Source of the DNA: Lentzea sp. NBRC 105346
GTDB taxonomy: Bacteria > Actinomycetota > Actinomycetes > Mycobacteriales > Pseudonocardiaceae
Assembly (NCBI RefSeq): GCF_030269605.1
Contig: NZ_BSTQ01000016.1
Span: forward strand, 195,280-253,258
Direction of reading: 5' to 3'
Length of the DNA stretch: 57,979 nucleotides
Made by a program: the position numbers and the translations under genes. Within the stretch, counting starts at the first letter, position 1. Every line of letters begins with the position of its first letter. The notes under the pieces are model-generated. The model ran no database searches. It had not been told where the DNA came from and saw nothing but the letters and a program-made list of their open reading frames with translations. Positions 27,824 to 35,471 of this stretch are shown here, in pieces.

Positions 27824-28373
27824 GCGACCACCGGCCAGTCGGGCGACGCTCGCCTGGGGAAGGCCTGTCGGCTGGGTGGATGAAGTGCGGCGTTGGGTGA
27901 GGGCGGGTGAGCGGAATGACGCGCCGCTGGTGACGGATGGGTCGGTGTCGCGGCGCCAGCCTGCCTACGTGCGCGGAGCTGGCCGCAAGGGGCTGCGGTT
28001 GGCTGGGCACTAGGTGAGCGGTGCGGCATCCCGGCTGTGGGTGGCCAGGCGTGCATCAAGCGATGCGACACCCGGCTCTCCGGCGACCACCTCAGCGACA
28101 CGGCCGGAAAGCGCACCATCGCGCCAACAGGTAGGAGTCCGCGCGAGACACCACGCAAGCGCTGTGCGTCGGCGGAGCGACGGTGGGCCGCGGGTTGGAC
28201 GACGGCGTGCGACACCGGGATGCGGAGGTACGGAGCCACGCGCAGGAGGCCGGCGCCACTGAAGGCGGATGTGCTGCCGACGGATTGGGGGACGCGGCGG
28301 GATGTCGTGGGTGGCGGGAGGGTTGTGGGGGCTGAGGCGGGGAGGGTGGGTTGGCTTCGGGGTGGCGTTGCGG
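27824..28373. other. Intergenic region comEA-comEC with G-rich tract
   Basis: 550 bp between two same-strand competence genes. I see no gene with convincing codon use or homology. The sequence is purine-rich on the plus strand. Positions 28316-28350 hold six runs of three or more G separated by 1-7 nt, a strong potential G-quadruplex, 24 bp past the comEA stop. Several short frames exist but none has a ribosome binding site with recognisable protein. Confidence 0.5.
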
Positions 28374-29048
28374 TCACGTGTGCACCAGCTCGGTGAGCTT
28401 TGCGAGTTTGTTGTCACCGATGCCGTCGATCTCGCGTAGTTGTTCGACCGAGGCGAAAGAGCCGTGGCGCGTTCGCCACGCGACTATTCGTTGTGCGGTT
28501 ACCGGGCCTACGCCGGGCAGACCGTCCAGTTGGGACTCCGTGGCGGAGTTCAGGTCCAGCTTCTGCTCGGGTGCGGCGCCGCCCTGTGGGGGCGGGACGC
28601 CGACTGCGATCTGTTCGCCGTCGGTCACCTTGCGGGCGAGGTTGAGGCCGTGCAGGTCCGTGCCGGGTGCGGCACCGCCGGCGGCGTCCAGGGCGTCGGC
28701 CACGCGGGCGCCGCTCGTGACTGTGACCAGGCCGGGTCGCGGCACGGCGCCCACGACGTTGACCACCAGGCGTTCGGGAGCTGGGGTCGAGGCGACCGCG
28801 AGGGTGGGCGGGCGTTCTACCGAAGGTGGCTGTTGCCACCACGCCGCCACGCCGATGACCAGGCCCGCGAACGCGACCGCCCACGCGAGCAGGCCGCGTC
28901 TGGGCAGGGGGATCCGCAGGCGGGAACGGGAGTGACCGTGTTCGTCGGCGTCTTCGGACTTGGCGAAGACGACCGTGGGGTTGGCTCGGGCCTCGTCGGC
29001 CAGGGCGCGGAGGCGGGCTTGGGGCTGGTCCTCTCGGGGGAAGGGCAT
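28374..29048 (-). CDS. comEA: ComEA DNA-receptor protein
   Basis: 224 residues. A basic cytoplasmic head, one membrane helix (LLAWAVAFAGLVIGVAAWW), an SLBB domain (VNVVGAVPRPGLVTV through DLHGLNLARKVTDGEQIAV), then a C-terminal double helix-hairpin-helix (LDLNSATESQLDGLPGVGPV, then LREIDGIGDNKLAKLTEL). The HhH motif binds double-stranded DNA outside the membrane and hands it to ComEC. Same strand and order as in mycobacteria. This points to retained transformation genes; a full pilus is not visible here. Confidence 0.94.
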   Translation of the reverse strand: MPFPREDQPQARLRALADEARANPTVVFAKSEDADEHGHSRSRLRIPLPRRGLLAWAVAFAGLVIGVAAWWQQPPSVERPPTLAVASTPAPERLVVNVVGAVPRPGLVTVTSGARVADALDAAGGAAPGTDLHGLNLARKVTDGEQIAVGVPPPQGGAAPEQKLDLNSATESQLDGLPGVGPVTAQRIVAWRTRHGSFASVEQLREIDGIGDNKLAKLTELVHT

Positions 29049-29162
29049 GGGGGCGACGCTAGGTGGGTGGGTGGCGCGGTGGGGGGCTTGATGATCGAGA
29101 TGTGGATAAGTCGCGGGGTGTGGATAGGTCGCGATCTTGGGCGGCCTGGGAGGGCGGAATTG

Positions 29163-30041
29163 TCAGTGGGGTGTGGTAAGGCCGCCCGGCAGGACCACCA
29201 CGCCCAGCACGCCCGGACCGGTGTGGGCGCCGATCACCGCGCCGACCTCGGAAATGAGGCAGCCGGACGAGCCCGGCAGGCGTTCGTCGAGCCGGGTCGC
29301 GAGCTCGGCGGCACGATCCGGCGCGGCCAGGTGATGCACCGCGAGACCGACAGGTCCTGTTCCGGCCGCCGCAACGGCGAGATCCACCAATCGGCCGACG
29401 GCGCGCCCCATCGTGCGCACCTTCTCCAACGGCACGATGCGGCCGTCGTCCATGTGCAGCAACGGTTTCACCGCCAGCGCCGTGCCCACCAGAGCGGCCG
29501 CGGTACCAATGCGGCCACCACGCCGCAGGAAGTCCAGCGTCTCCACGCAGAAGAACATCCGGGTCTGCACACCGGCCGCGGCGGCGAACACCTCATCAAG
29601 CGACTCGCCGCGCTCGACGGCCGCGCACGCGGACAGCACCGCGAACCCGAGCCCCATCCCGGTCGACCGCGAGTCGACGACCCGGATCGCCGCCGGATCC
29701 ACCTCCTCGGCCGCCAGCCGCGCCGCCTCCCACGTGCCGGAAAGGTCCCGCGAGATGTGCAGCGACACGATCGCGTCGGTCCCGGACGACAACAACGACC
29801 GGTAGACCGAGGCCAGCTCGCCCGGTGTCGGCCGCGACGTCGTCACGCGACGGTGCTCCCCCAGCGCGGCCGCAAGCTCGGCTGGACCGAAGTCGACGCC
29901 GTCGAGCCGCCCGCTGCCGTCCACCGCCACGTGCAGCGGCACCACGGTGATCGAATGGCGCTGCGCGAACCCCTCCGGCAGGTACGCCGTGGAGTCGGTG
30001 ACGATGGTGATGCGCACGAGCGACGAGCCTACGGCCCTCAC
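29163..30041 (-). CDS. DegV family fatty-acid-binding protein
   Basis: 292 residues from GTG 30041, whose GTGA overlaps the OctT stop; GTG 30017 (RITIVTDSTAYLPEG) fits family N-termini equally well. Motifs: IVTDSTAYLP, RRVTTSRPTPGELASVYRSL, HISRDLSGTWEAA, VDSRSTGMGLGF and FCVETLDFLRRGGRIG, all typical of DegV. The family binds a single fatty acid and, in Firmicutes (FakB), presents it to a kinase. No FakA is nearby. It follows OctT in a tight operon, which suggests lipid handling. Confidence 0.9.
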   Translation of the reverse strand: MRAVGSSLVRITIVTDSTAYLPEGFAQRHSITVVPLHVAVDGSGRLDGVDFGPAELAAALGEHRRVTTSRPTPGELASVYRSLLSSGTDAIVSLHISRDLSGTWEAARLAAEEVDPAAIRVVDSRSTGMGLGFAVLSACAAVERGESLDEVFAAAAGVQTRMFFCVETLDFLRRGGRIGTAAALVGTALAVKPLLHMDDGRIVPLEKVRTMGRAVGRLVDLAVAAAGTGPVGLAVHHLAAPDRAAELATRLDERLPGSSGCLISEVGAVIGAHTGPGVLGVVVLPGGLTTPH

Positions 30042-30760
30042 CCTTCGGAGTGACTGACCGCCACGGACCTGATCAGTTCAGCCATGGCGGCACCGACCAG
30101 CGCGTGCCCCTCCCAGCCCCAGTGCATCCCATCGGGGTTTCCCTGACCGGAACGCACGTGTGGGCCGATCACCGAGGGCAGATCCAGCAGCGGCACTCCG
30201 GCCGACGCTCCCCATGACCGCACCGCCCGCACCGCGGCGGCATGCCCGGTGTGAACACCGCCATACGACGACGCCCGGTGCACGGACGGCACGATGCCGA
30301 CCACGGGCATGAAGTACTCCAGGTTGCGCACCGATAACACGGAGTCACGCAGGTACTTCACGGTCAGATGCGGCGGCAACGCCACCGGCCGCCCACCAAG
30401 CAACCGCGCGAGATGTGGCTGCGCGGAGACATACGTCTGCCGAGCCCACCGACGCAGCCCGTCCGGCCGCACGTACCGCAGCCCCTGCCGCAGGTAGGTG
30501 GGCAACGGCGACGGCAACGTGTCCATGCTGCCCACGGCGAACACGATCACGTCCGTGCGCGGCAGCAACGACCACACGCGGGGATCCCCGGTCAACGCCC
30601 ACCAGGCGTCCCGCGCGGTCCAGCCGAACCCGGCGGCCAGCTCGGCGTGTCCGCCCAAAGCCGAAGCGGCGATGTTGTGCCAAAGACCCGGATGGTCCGC
30701 GGGCAGCGGGCCATCCGGGCCGTGAAAGGAAAGCGAGTCCCCCAGGACCAGCAGTCTCAA
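30038..30760 (-). CDS. octT: SGNH-fold acyltransferase, OctT-like
   Basis: 240 residues. The TTG start at 30760 overlaps the gpgP stop (TTGA), and the protein then opens RLLVLGDSLSFHG with the SGNH block-I GDS serine. Block V is DGMHWGWEGHALVG with Asp and His. Length and position match M. tuberculosis Rv2418c, described as the octanoyltransferase that caps methylglucose lipopolysaccharide precursors. With GpgP next door, this supports synthesis of glucosylglycerate-based polysaccharides. Substrate assignment rests on synteny and length. Confidence 0.8.
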   Translation of the reverse strand: MRLLVLGDSLSFHGPDGPLPADHPGLWHNIAASALGGHAELAAGFGWTARDAWWALTGDPRVWSLLPRTDVIVFAVGSMDTLPSPLPTYLRQGLRYVRPDGLRRWARQTYVSAQPHLARLLGGRPVALPPHLTVKYLRDSVLSVRNLEYFMPVVGIVPSVHRASSYGGVHTGHAAAVRAVRSWGASAGVPLLDLPSVIGPHVRSGQGNPDGMHWGWEGHALVGAAMAELIRSVAVSHSEG

Positions 30761-31362
30761 CGCGTGATGCCCGCGTTGTACGACGACAGCCGCCACCGGC
30801 CGGCCCGCCGGGTGAACACCGTCCAGTGACAGTTCGAGATGCCGGCGAGCTGGGACCACGTGTCCACCGGCAGATCGAGGATCCGCCCGGTCAACGCGCT
30901 GATCAGGCCGCCGTGAGCGCACAGCATGGCGGTACCGGAGAACTCCGAGTCGATCTCCTCGACCACTTCCAGGGCCCGTTTCGCCACGTCGACGCGACTC
31001 TCGCCGTCCGGCGGCGTGAACGTGGGGTCGGACCGCCAGATAGCCACCTGACCAGGCCATTCGCGCTCGACCTCGTCGAGCGTCAGGCCCTGCCACTTGC
31101 CGAGGTGCGTCTCCCGCAGCCGCTCGTCGATGCGCAACGGCACGTCCACCGTCGAGGTGAACACGGTCGCGGTGTCCCGCGCACGGCGCAGGTCGGACGC
31201 CACGACGATCTCGGCCCCGAACCCGGTCAGCACCGGTACGGCGAAGCGCGCCTGGTTGAAGCCCGTCTCGGTGAGCGCCGAGTCCAGGTGACCCTGCATG
31301 CGACCGGTCGCGTTGTATTCGGTCTCACCGTGCCGCCACAGCACGAGCCGGCTCAGGGTCAT
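30757..31362 (-). CDS. gpgP: Histidine phosphatase, glucosyl-3-phosphoglycerate phosphatase-like
   Basis: 201 residues from ATG 31362. Phosphoglycerate-mutase-fold motif LVLWRHGETEYNATGRMQGH has the catalytic RHG; the acid/base Glu is in RLRETHLGKWQG and the second His in MLCAHGGLISALTG. Orthologue position (between rsfS and octT) equals Rv2419c, which dephosphorylates glucosyl-3-phosphoglycerate in methylglucose lipopolysaccharide synthesis. It starts 7 nt after rsfS and overlaps octT by 4 nt. A general phosphatase role remains possible. Confidence 0.85.
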   Translation of the reverse strand: MTLSRLVLWRHGETEYNATGRMQGHLDSALTETGFNQARFAVPVLTGFGAEIVVASDLRRARDTATVFTSTVDVPLRIDERLRETHLGKWQGLTLDEVEREWPGQVAIWRSDPTFTPPDGESRVDVAKRALEVVEEIDSEFSGTAMLCAHGGLISALTGRILDLPVDTWSQLAGISNCHWTVFTRRAGRWRLSSYNAGITR

Positions 31363-31369
31363 GGCTGCC

Positions 31370-31747
31370 TCAGGCTTCCGCGGACTGGGGAGCCGCGTCG
31401 AACTCGATGCGCGGGCAGTCCTTCCACAGGCGCTCCAGGCCGTAGAAACTGCGCTCCTCGACGTGCTGCACGTGCACCACCACGTCGACGAAGTCCAGCA
31501 GCACCCAGCGTCCCTCGCGGGCACCCTCGCGACGCACCGGCTTCGAGCCGGTCTCCCGCATCTTCTCCTCGATGTTGTCGACGATCGCGCCGACCTGCCG
31601 CTCGTTGGGAGCGGAGGCGATCACGAACACGTCCGTGATCACCAGCTGGTCGGAGACGTCGAGCACCATCACGTCGTGCGCCTTCTTGTCGGACGCCGCG
31701 TTCGCGGCGACCAGCGCCAGCCGTCGTGCCTCGTCGGTGGCTGCCAC
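31370..31747 (-). CDS. rsfS: Ribosome silencing factor RsfS
   Basis: 125 residues from GTG 31747, with GAGGAG 7 nt upstream. Typical RsfS/YbeB sequence: ATDEARRLALVAANAA, then VMVLDVSDQLVITDVFVIAS, NIEEKMRETGSKPVRREGAR and WVLLDFVDVVVHVQHVEERS. It binds uL14 on the 50S subunit and stops subunit joining in starvation. It normally follows nadD directly; here a cold-shock gene separates the two. Confidence 0.96.
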   Translation of the reverse strand: MAATDEARRLALVAANAASDKKAHDVMVLDVSDQLVITDVFVIASAPNERQVGAIVDNIEEKMRETGSKPVRREGAREGRWVLLDFVDVVVHVQHVEERSFYGLERLWKDCPRIEFDAAPQSAEA

Positions 31748-31851
31748 GTCACTCCTCTGACTTCCGGTGAGCGCGGATACGCCCACACGAGTTAATGAGG
31801 GTACCGGCGCCGACCAACTGCGACTTTCCTGGTTTTCCCGGACATGACGAA

Positions 31852-31875
31852 GCCCACCCCGCACGGGAGGTGGGC
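31852..31875 (-). terminator. Hairpin downstream of cold-shock gene
   Basis: Arms GCCCACC and GGTGGGC (31852-58 and 31869-75) lie 20 nt past the csp stop on the minus strand. The tract after the stem (TTCGTCATG) is only weakly U-rich. It probably ends the csp transcript before rsfS, which then needs its own promoter or read-through. Confidence 0.55.
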
Positions 31876-31895
31876 CTCGTGGAAAACCTGGTGCC

Positions 31896-32099
31896 TTACA
31901 GCGGCCTGACCTGCTGGGCCTGCGGCCCCTTCTGACCCTGTCCGACCTCGAACTCGACCTTCTGGTTCTCCTCCAGGGAGCGGAAACCCTTCGACTGGAT
32001 CTCCGAGTAGTGCACGAAGACGTCGGCGCTGCCGTCGTCAGGTGCGATGAACCCGAAGCCCTTTTCGGAGTTGAACCACTTCACGGTGCCTGTAGCCAA
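31896..32099 (-). CDS. Cold shock protein, CspA family
   Basis: 67 residues from TTG 32099, preceded by CAAGG; the protein then reads ATGTVKWFNSEKGFGFIAPD. RNP1 (KGFGFI) and RNP2 (VFVHYSEI) motifs of the five-stranded OB fold are intact. It ends QGQKGPQAQQVRPL. GTG 32111, four codons earlier, is a possible alternative. Single-stranded nucleic-acid chaperone. It sits between nadD and rsfS on the same strand, which is unusual. Confidence 0.95.
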   Translation of the reverse strand: MATGTVKWFNSEKGFGFIAPDDGSADVFVHYSEIQSKGFRSLEENQKVEFEVGQGQKGPQAQQVRPL

Positions 32100-32185
32100 A
32101 GCCTTGCCTTTCACCAACCGCCAACAACGGGTCGATTGTCGTCCTACGGGGCTCGAAGCGCGAGTGAAATCCACCCGAACGTGGC

Positions 32186-32773
32186 TCAGGCGTCCGGTTC
32201 GCTGTACAGACCGGTCTTGGAGATGTACTGCACGACGCCGTCCGGCACGAGGTACCACACGGGCAGGCCTGCGGACGTACGCGCACGGCAGTCCGTCGAC
32301 GAGATGGCCATGGCGGGCACCTCGATCAGCGACACCGCGCCTGGCGGCAGGTGGTGGTCGTTGAGCGTGTACCCCGGACGGGTGACACCGATGAAGTGCG
32401 CGAGCTCGAACGCCTCGGCCGCGCGGCGCCACGACAGGATCTGCTCCAGGGCGTCCGCGCCGGTGATGAAGAACAGGTCGGCGTCCGGAAACTGCTTCTT
32501 GAGGTCCGTGAGCGTGTCCACGGTGTACGTGGGGCCGCCGCGGTCGATGTCGACGCGGCTGACCGAGAACCTCGGGTTGGACGCCGTGGCGATGACCGTC
32601 ATCAGGTAGCGGTCCTCGGCGGGCGAGACCTCGCGCGTGGACTTCTGCCACGGCTGGCCGGTCGGCACGAAGATCACCCGGTCCAGGTCGAACCGGGCCG
32701 CGACCTCACTGGCCGCCACGAGGTGACCGTGGTGGATGGGGTCGAAGGTGCCGCCCATGACGCCGATGCGCAT
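32186..32773 (-). CDS. nadD: Nicotinate-nucleotide adenylyltransferase
   Basis: 195 residues. RIGVMGGTFDPIHHGHLVAA carries the GxFDPxHxGH nucleotidyltransferase motif; the second motif is VPAMAISSTDCRARTSAGLP (ISST-x2-R). It makes nicotinic acid adenine dinucleotide for NAD synthesis. I see no SD before ATG 32773. A perfect 15-bp inverted repeat ends 13 nt upstream, so translation may be leaderless or affected by that hairpin. Confidence 0.96.
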   Translation of the reverse strand: MRIGVMGGTFDPIHHGHLVAASEVAARFDLDRVIFVPTGQPWQKSTREVSPAEDRYLMTVIATASNPRFSVSRVDIDRGGPTYTVDTLTDLKKQFPDADLFFITGADALEQILSWRRAAEAFELAHFIGVTRPGYTLNDHHLPPGAVSLIEVPAMAISSTDCRARTSAGLPVWYLVPDGVVQYISKTGLYSEPDA

Positions 32774-32786
32774 AGCCGATCAGCGT

Positions 32787-32905
32787 AATGGGCAGCTGGC
32801 CGCTCCCTTGGCCAGCTGCCCATTCGCCTTGATCACACTCGGACGGTCCGGGGGGAGGAAGGACCGTTCGAGGCTGCGCGGCTCACCCCGAAGTCGCAGC
32901 CGCGC
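32787..32905. repeat. Three consecutive inverted repeats between nadD and P450
   Basis: Hairpin 1 has perfect 15-bp arms (32787-801 and 32810-824, AATGGGCAGCTGGCC), loop 8 nt. Hairpin 2 has 10-bp arms with one G-U (32840-49 and 32861-70). Hairpin 3 has 8-bp arms GCGCGGCT/AGCCGCGC (32876-83 and 32898-905). They fill most of the 185-bp gap after the P450 stop. The likely role is to end P450 transcription; the first stem is also the nadD leader. Confidence 0.65.
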
Positions 32906-32958
32906 ATCCGAGGAACGCGCCCGTCACCCACCCATGACGCGGATATCGAAGATTTTTC

Positions 32959-34125
32959 TCACCACGTCACGAGCAGCCTGCGCGGGCCGCGGACCAGGGT
33001 GCCCTGGCGGAACTCGACGGGTTCGGCGAGCCGCAGCCCAGGGAACCGGCGCAGCAGCGTGCCGATCGCGACCTGCAGCTCCATCCGGGCCAGCTGAGCG
33101 CCCAGGCAGAAGTGGATGCCGTGTCCGAACGCCAGGTGATGGCCCGCGTCCCGGTGCAGGTCGAACCGGTCGGCGTGGTCGTAGACGGACTCGTCCCGGT
33201 TCGCCGAGGGCACGCTGACCAGCACGGTGTCGCCCTTCGGGATGGTCACGCCACCGATCTCGACGTCCTCGAGCGCCACCCGCGGGAAGCCCGCCCCGCG
33301 CCCGAGTGGAATGAACCGAAGCAGCTCCTCGACCGCGGCCGGCAGCAGTTCCGGGTCGGCCCGCAGTGCGGCCAGCTGGTCGGGGTGGTCGAACAGGGTC
33401 ACCATCGCGTTGCCGATCTGGTTCGCCGTCGTCTCGTGCCCGGCGACCAGCAGCGTCACGCCGAAGACGACCAGCTCCTGCTCACTGAGCCGGTCCTCCT
33501 CGTCGCGCGCGAGGACGAGCGCGCCGAACAGGTCGTCCGTCGGCCGCGTGCGGCGGTCCGCCACCAGGTTCCCGATGTAGCCGAGCAGCTTGACCAGCCC
33601 GTCCGCGCTCTCCTCCGGGCTGAAGGCGCCCGCGGTGAGCAGCTGCTCGGACCACGTCCGGAAGTCCGTGCGGTCCTCGAACGGCACGCCCAGCAGCTCG
33701 CAGATGATCGTGATGGGCAACGGCATGGCGAGGCCCTCGACGAGGTCGGCGGGGTCGTCGAACGCGTCGATCAGCTCGTCGGTGATCTGCTGGGCGCGCG
33801 GGCGGAGCTCTTCCATGCGACGCACGGTGAACGCCTTGGACACGAGCCTGCGTAACCGGGTGTGGTCCGGCGGGTCCATGGTCAGCAGCGAACCTCCGAC
33901 CACGAGGTTCGGCGCCATCCTCGGCACGTCGTTGCCGACGGCCGCCGATCGGCTGAACCGGTGGTCGCTCATCACCGCCTTGGCGTCGTCGTACCGGGTG
34001 ACGAGCCAGCCCTCGCCACCGTACGGAAAGCGCAGCCGAACTATCGGCTCGTCACGCCGAAGCCGGGCGTAGGTGGGGTCGTGCTTGAGACCGTCCGGCT
34101 CGCTGAAGGGGTAGCTCCTCGACAT
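32959..34125 (-). CDS. Cytochrome P450 (first copy)
   Basis: 388 residues from ATG 34125 with GGGTGA upstream. I-helix oxygen-binding motif LLVAGHETTANQIGNAM, K-helix EELLRFIP (ExxR) and the haem loop FGHGIHFCLGAQLAR with Cys340. Length and motifs match soluble bacterial CYP105/CYP107-like enzymes of secondary metabolism or xenobiotic oxidation. No ferredoxin gene is adjacent. It starts 17 nt after proA on the same strand, so co-transcription with proA is likely, an unexpected pairing. Confidence 0.93.
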   Translation of the reverse strand: MSRSYPFSEPDGLKHDPTYARLRRDEPIVRLRFPYGGEGWLVTRYDDAKAVMSDHRFSRSAAVGNDVPRMAPNLVVGGSLLTMDPPDHTRLRRLVSKAFTVRRMEELRPRAQQITDELIDAFDDPADLVEGLAMPLPITIICELLGVPFEDRTDFRTWSEQLLTAGAFSPEESADGLVKLLGYIGNLVADRRTRPTDDLFGALVLARDEEDRLSEQELVVFGVTLLVAGHETTANQIGNAMVTLFDHPDQLAALRADPELLPAAVEELLRFIPLGRGAGFPRVALEDVEIGGVTIPKGDTVLVSVPSANRDESVYDHADRFDLHRDAGHHLAFGHGIHFCLGAQLARMELQVAIGTLLRRFPGLRLAEPVEFRQGTLVRGPRRLLVTW

Positions 34126-34142
34126 TCACCCGACGTTAGGAC

Positions 34143-35408
34143 TCAAGCGCGCGGGCGCACATGCCCGTCGCCCCAGGCCACCCACTTGGACGAGGTGAGC
34201 TCCGAGAGGCCCATCGGTCCGCGCGCGTGCAGCTTCTGGGTGGAAATGCCGATCTCCGCGCCCATGCCGAACTCGGCGCCGTCCGTCCACGCGGTCGAGG
34301 CGTTGACGAACACCGCGGCGGCGTCGACCCGTGCGGTGAACTGCCGGGCGGCCCGGACATCGGAGGTCACGATGGCCTCGGTGTGGCCGGAGCCGTGCCG
34401 CGCGATGTGCCGCACCGCCTCGTCCAGCGAGCCGACGACCTTCGCCGCGATGTCGAGCGAGAGGTACTCGGTGTCCCAGTCGTCGTCCGTCGCGGCGACG
34501 ACGCCGTCCTGCTGGGCGAAGCGCTCGTCGCCGTGGATGGTGACCTCGGCGTTCTGCAGCGCCTTGGTGATGCGCGGGACGAACACCTCCGCGACGTCGG
34601 CGTGCACGAGCAGCGACTCGGCGGCGTTGCACACGCTGGTGCGCCGCGTCTTGGAGTTGAGGACGATGCTTTCGGCCATGTCGAGGTCGGCGTTCGCGTC
34701 AACGTAGACGTGGCAGTTGCCGACACCGGTCTCGATGGTGGGCACGGTGGCCTGCTCGACGACGGCGTTGATGAGGCCGGCGCCGCCGCGCGGGATGACC
34801 AGGTCGACGAGGCCGCGTGCGGTGATGAGGTGCGTGACGGACGCGCGGTCGTGGCACGGCAGCAGCTGCACGCAGTCCGCGGGCAGACCGGCCTTCTCCA
34901 GCGCGTCGCGCAGCACCGCGACGAGCGCGGTGTTGGAGTGTTCGGCGGTGCTGGAACCCCGCAGCAGCGCGGCGTTTCCGGACTTCAGCGCGAGACCGGC
35001 GGCGTCCACGGTGACGTTCGGACGCGCCTCGTAGACCATGCCGACGACGCCCATCGGAACGCGGATCTGGCGCAGTTCCAGACCGTTCGGCAGGATCGAG
35101 CCGCGCAGCACCTCGCCGACCGGATCCGCAAGTCCCGCAACGGTTTCCAGTCCCTTGGCCACGCCTTCGACCCGCGCTTCCGTCAACCTGAGCCGGTCGA
35201 GGATGTTGTCCGGCAGGCCCGCGGCCTTCCCGGACTCGATGTCCTTCTCGTTGGCCTCGAGGATCTCCGGCGCGCGGCCGCGCAGCGCCGCTGCCATCTC
35301 GTGCAGCGCGGCGTCCTTGATCTCACGGGTGGCCAGTACCAGCTCGTCGGCGGCGACGCGGGCACGGCGGGCGGCGGCGTGCACCTGGTCGCGCAGGTCA
35401 TCGGTCAC
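34143..35408 (-). CDS. proA: Gamma-glutamyl phosphate reductase
   Basis: 421 residues from GTG 35408. The aldehyde-dehydrogenase fold is recognisable: VGMVYEARPNVTVDAAGLAL, GNAALLRGSSTAEHSN, VETGVGNCHVYVDANADL-like segment IETGVGNCHVYVDANADLDM, and the catalytic Cys in KTRRTSVCNAAESLLVH. It converts glutamyl-5-phosphate to the semialdehyde in proline synthesis. proB lies 5 kb away, so the pathway genes are split, as in mycobacteria. Divergent from recQ. Confidence 0.96.
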   Translation of the reverse strand: MTDDLRDQVHAAARRARVAADELVLATREIKDAALHEMAAALRGRAPEILEANEKDIESGKAAGLPDNILDRLRLTEARVEGVAKGLETVAGLADPVGEVLRGSILPNGLELRQIRVPMGVVGMVYEARPNVTVDAAGLALKSGNAALLRGSSTAEHSNTALVAVLRDALEKAGLPADCVQLLPCHDRASVTHLITARGLVDLVIPRGGAGLINAVVEQATVPTIETGVGNCHVYVDANADLDMAESIVLNSKTRRTSVCNAAESLLVHADVAEVFVPRITKALQNAEVTIHGDERFAQQDGVVAATDDDWDTEYLSLDIAAKVVGSLDEAVRHIARHGSGHTEAIVTSDVRAARQFTARVDAAAVFVNASTAWTDGAEFGMGAEIGISTQKLHARGPMGLSELTSSKWVAWGDGHVRPRA

Positions 35409-35471
35409 GCCACACAGCTTACGACCTGCGGCAACACGGAATTGTCAGGGCTGTGTGCAAAGGTGCTTCCC

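Noticed and set aside
34161..35462. Long plus-strand extension upstream of recQ giving a 1128-residue protein
   Set aside because: This stretch is the antisense shadow of proA; the helicase sequence only begins at about 35472 where an SD is present.
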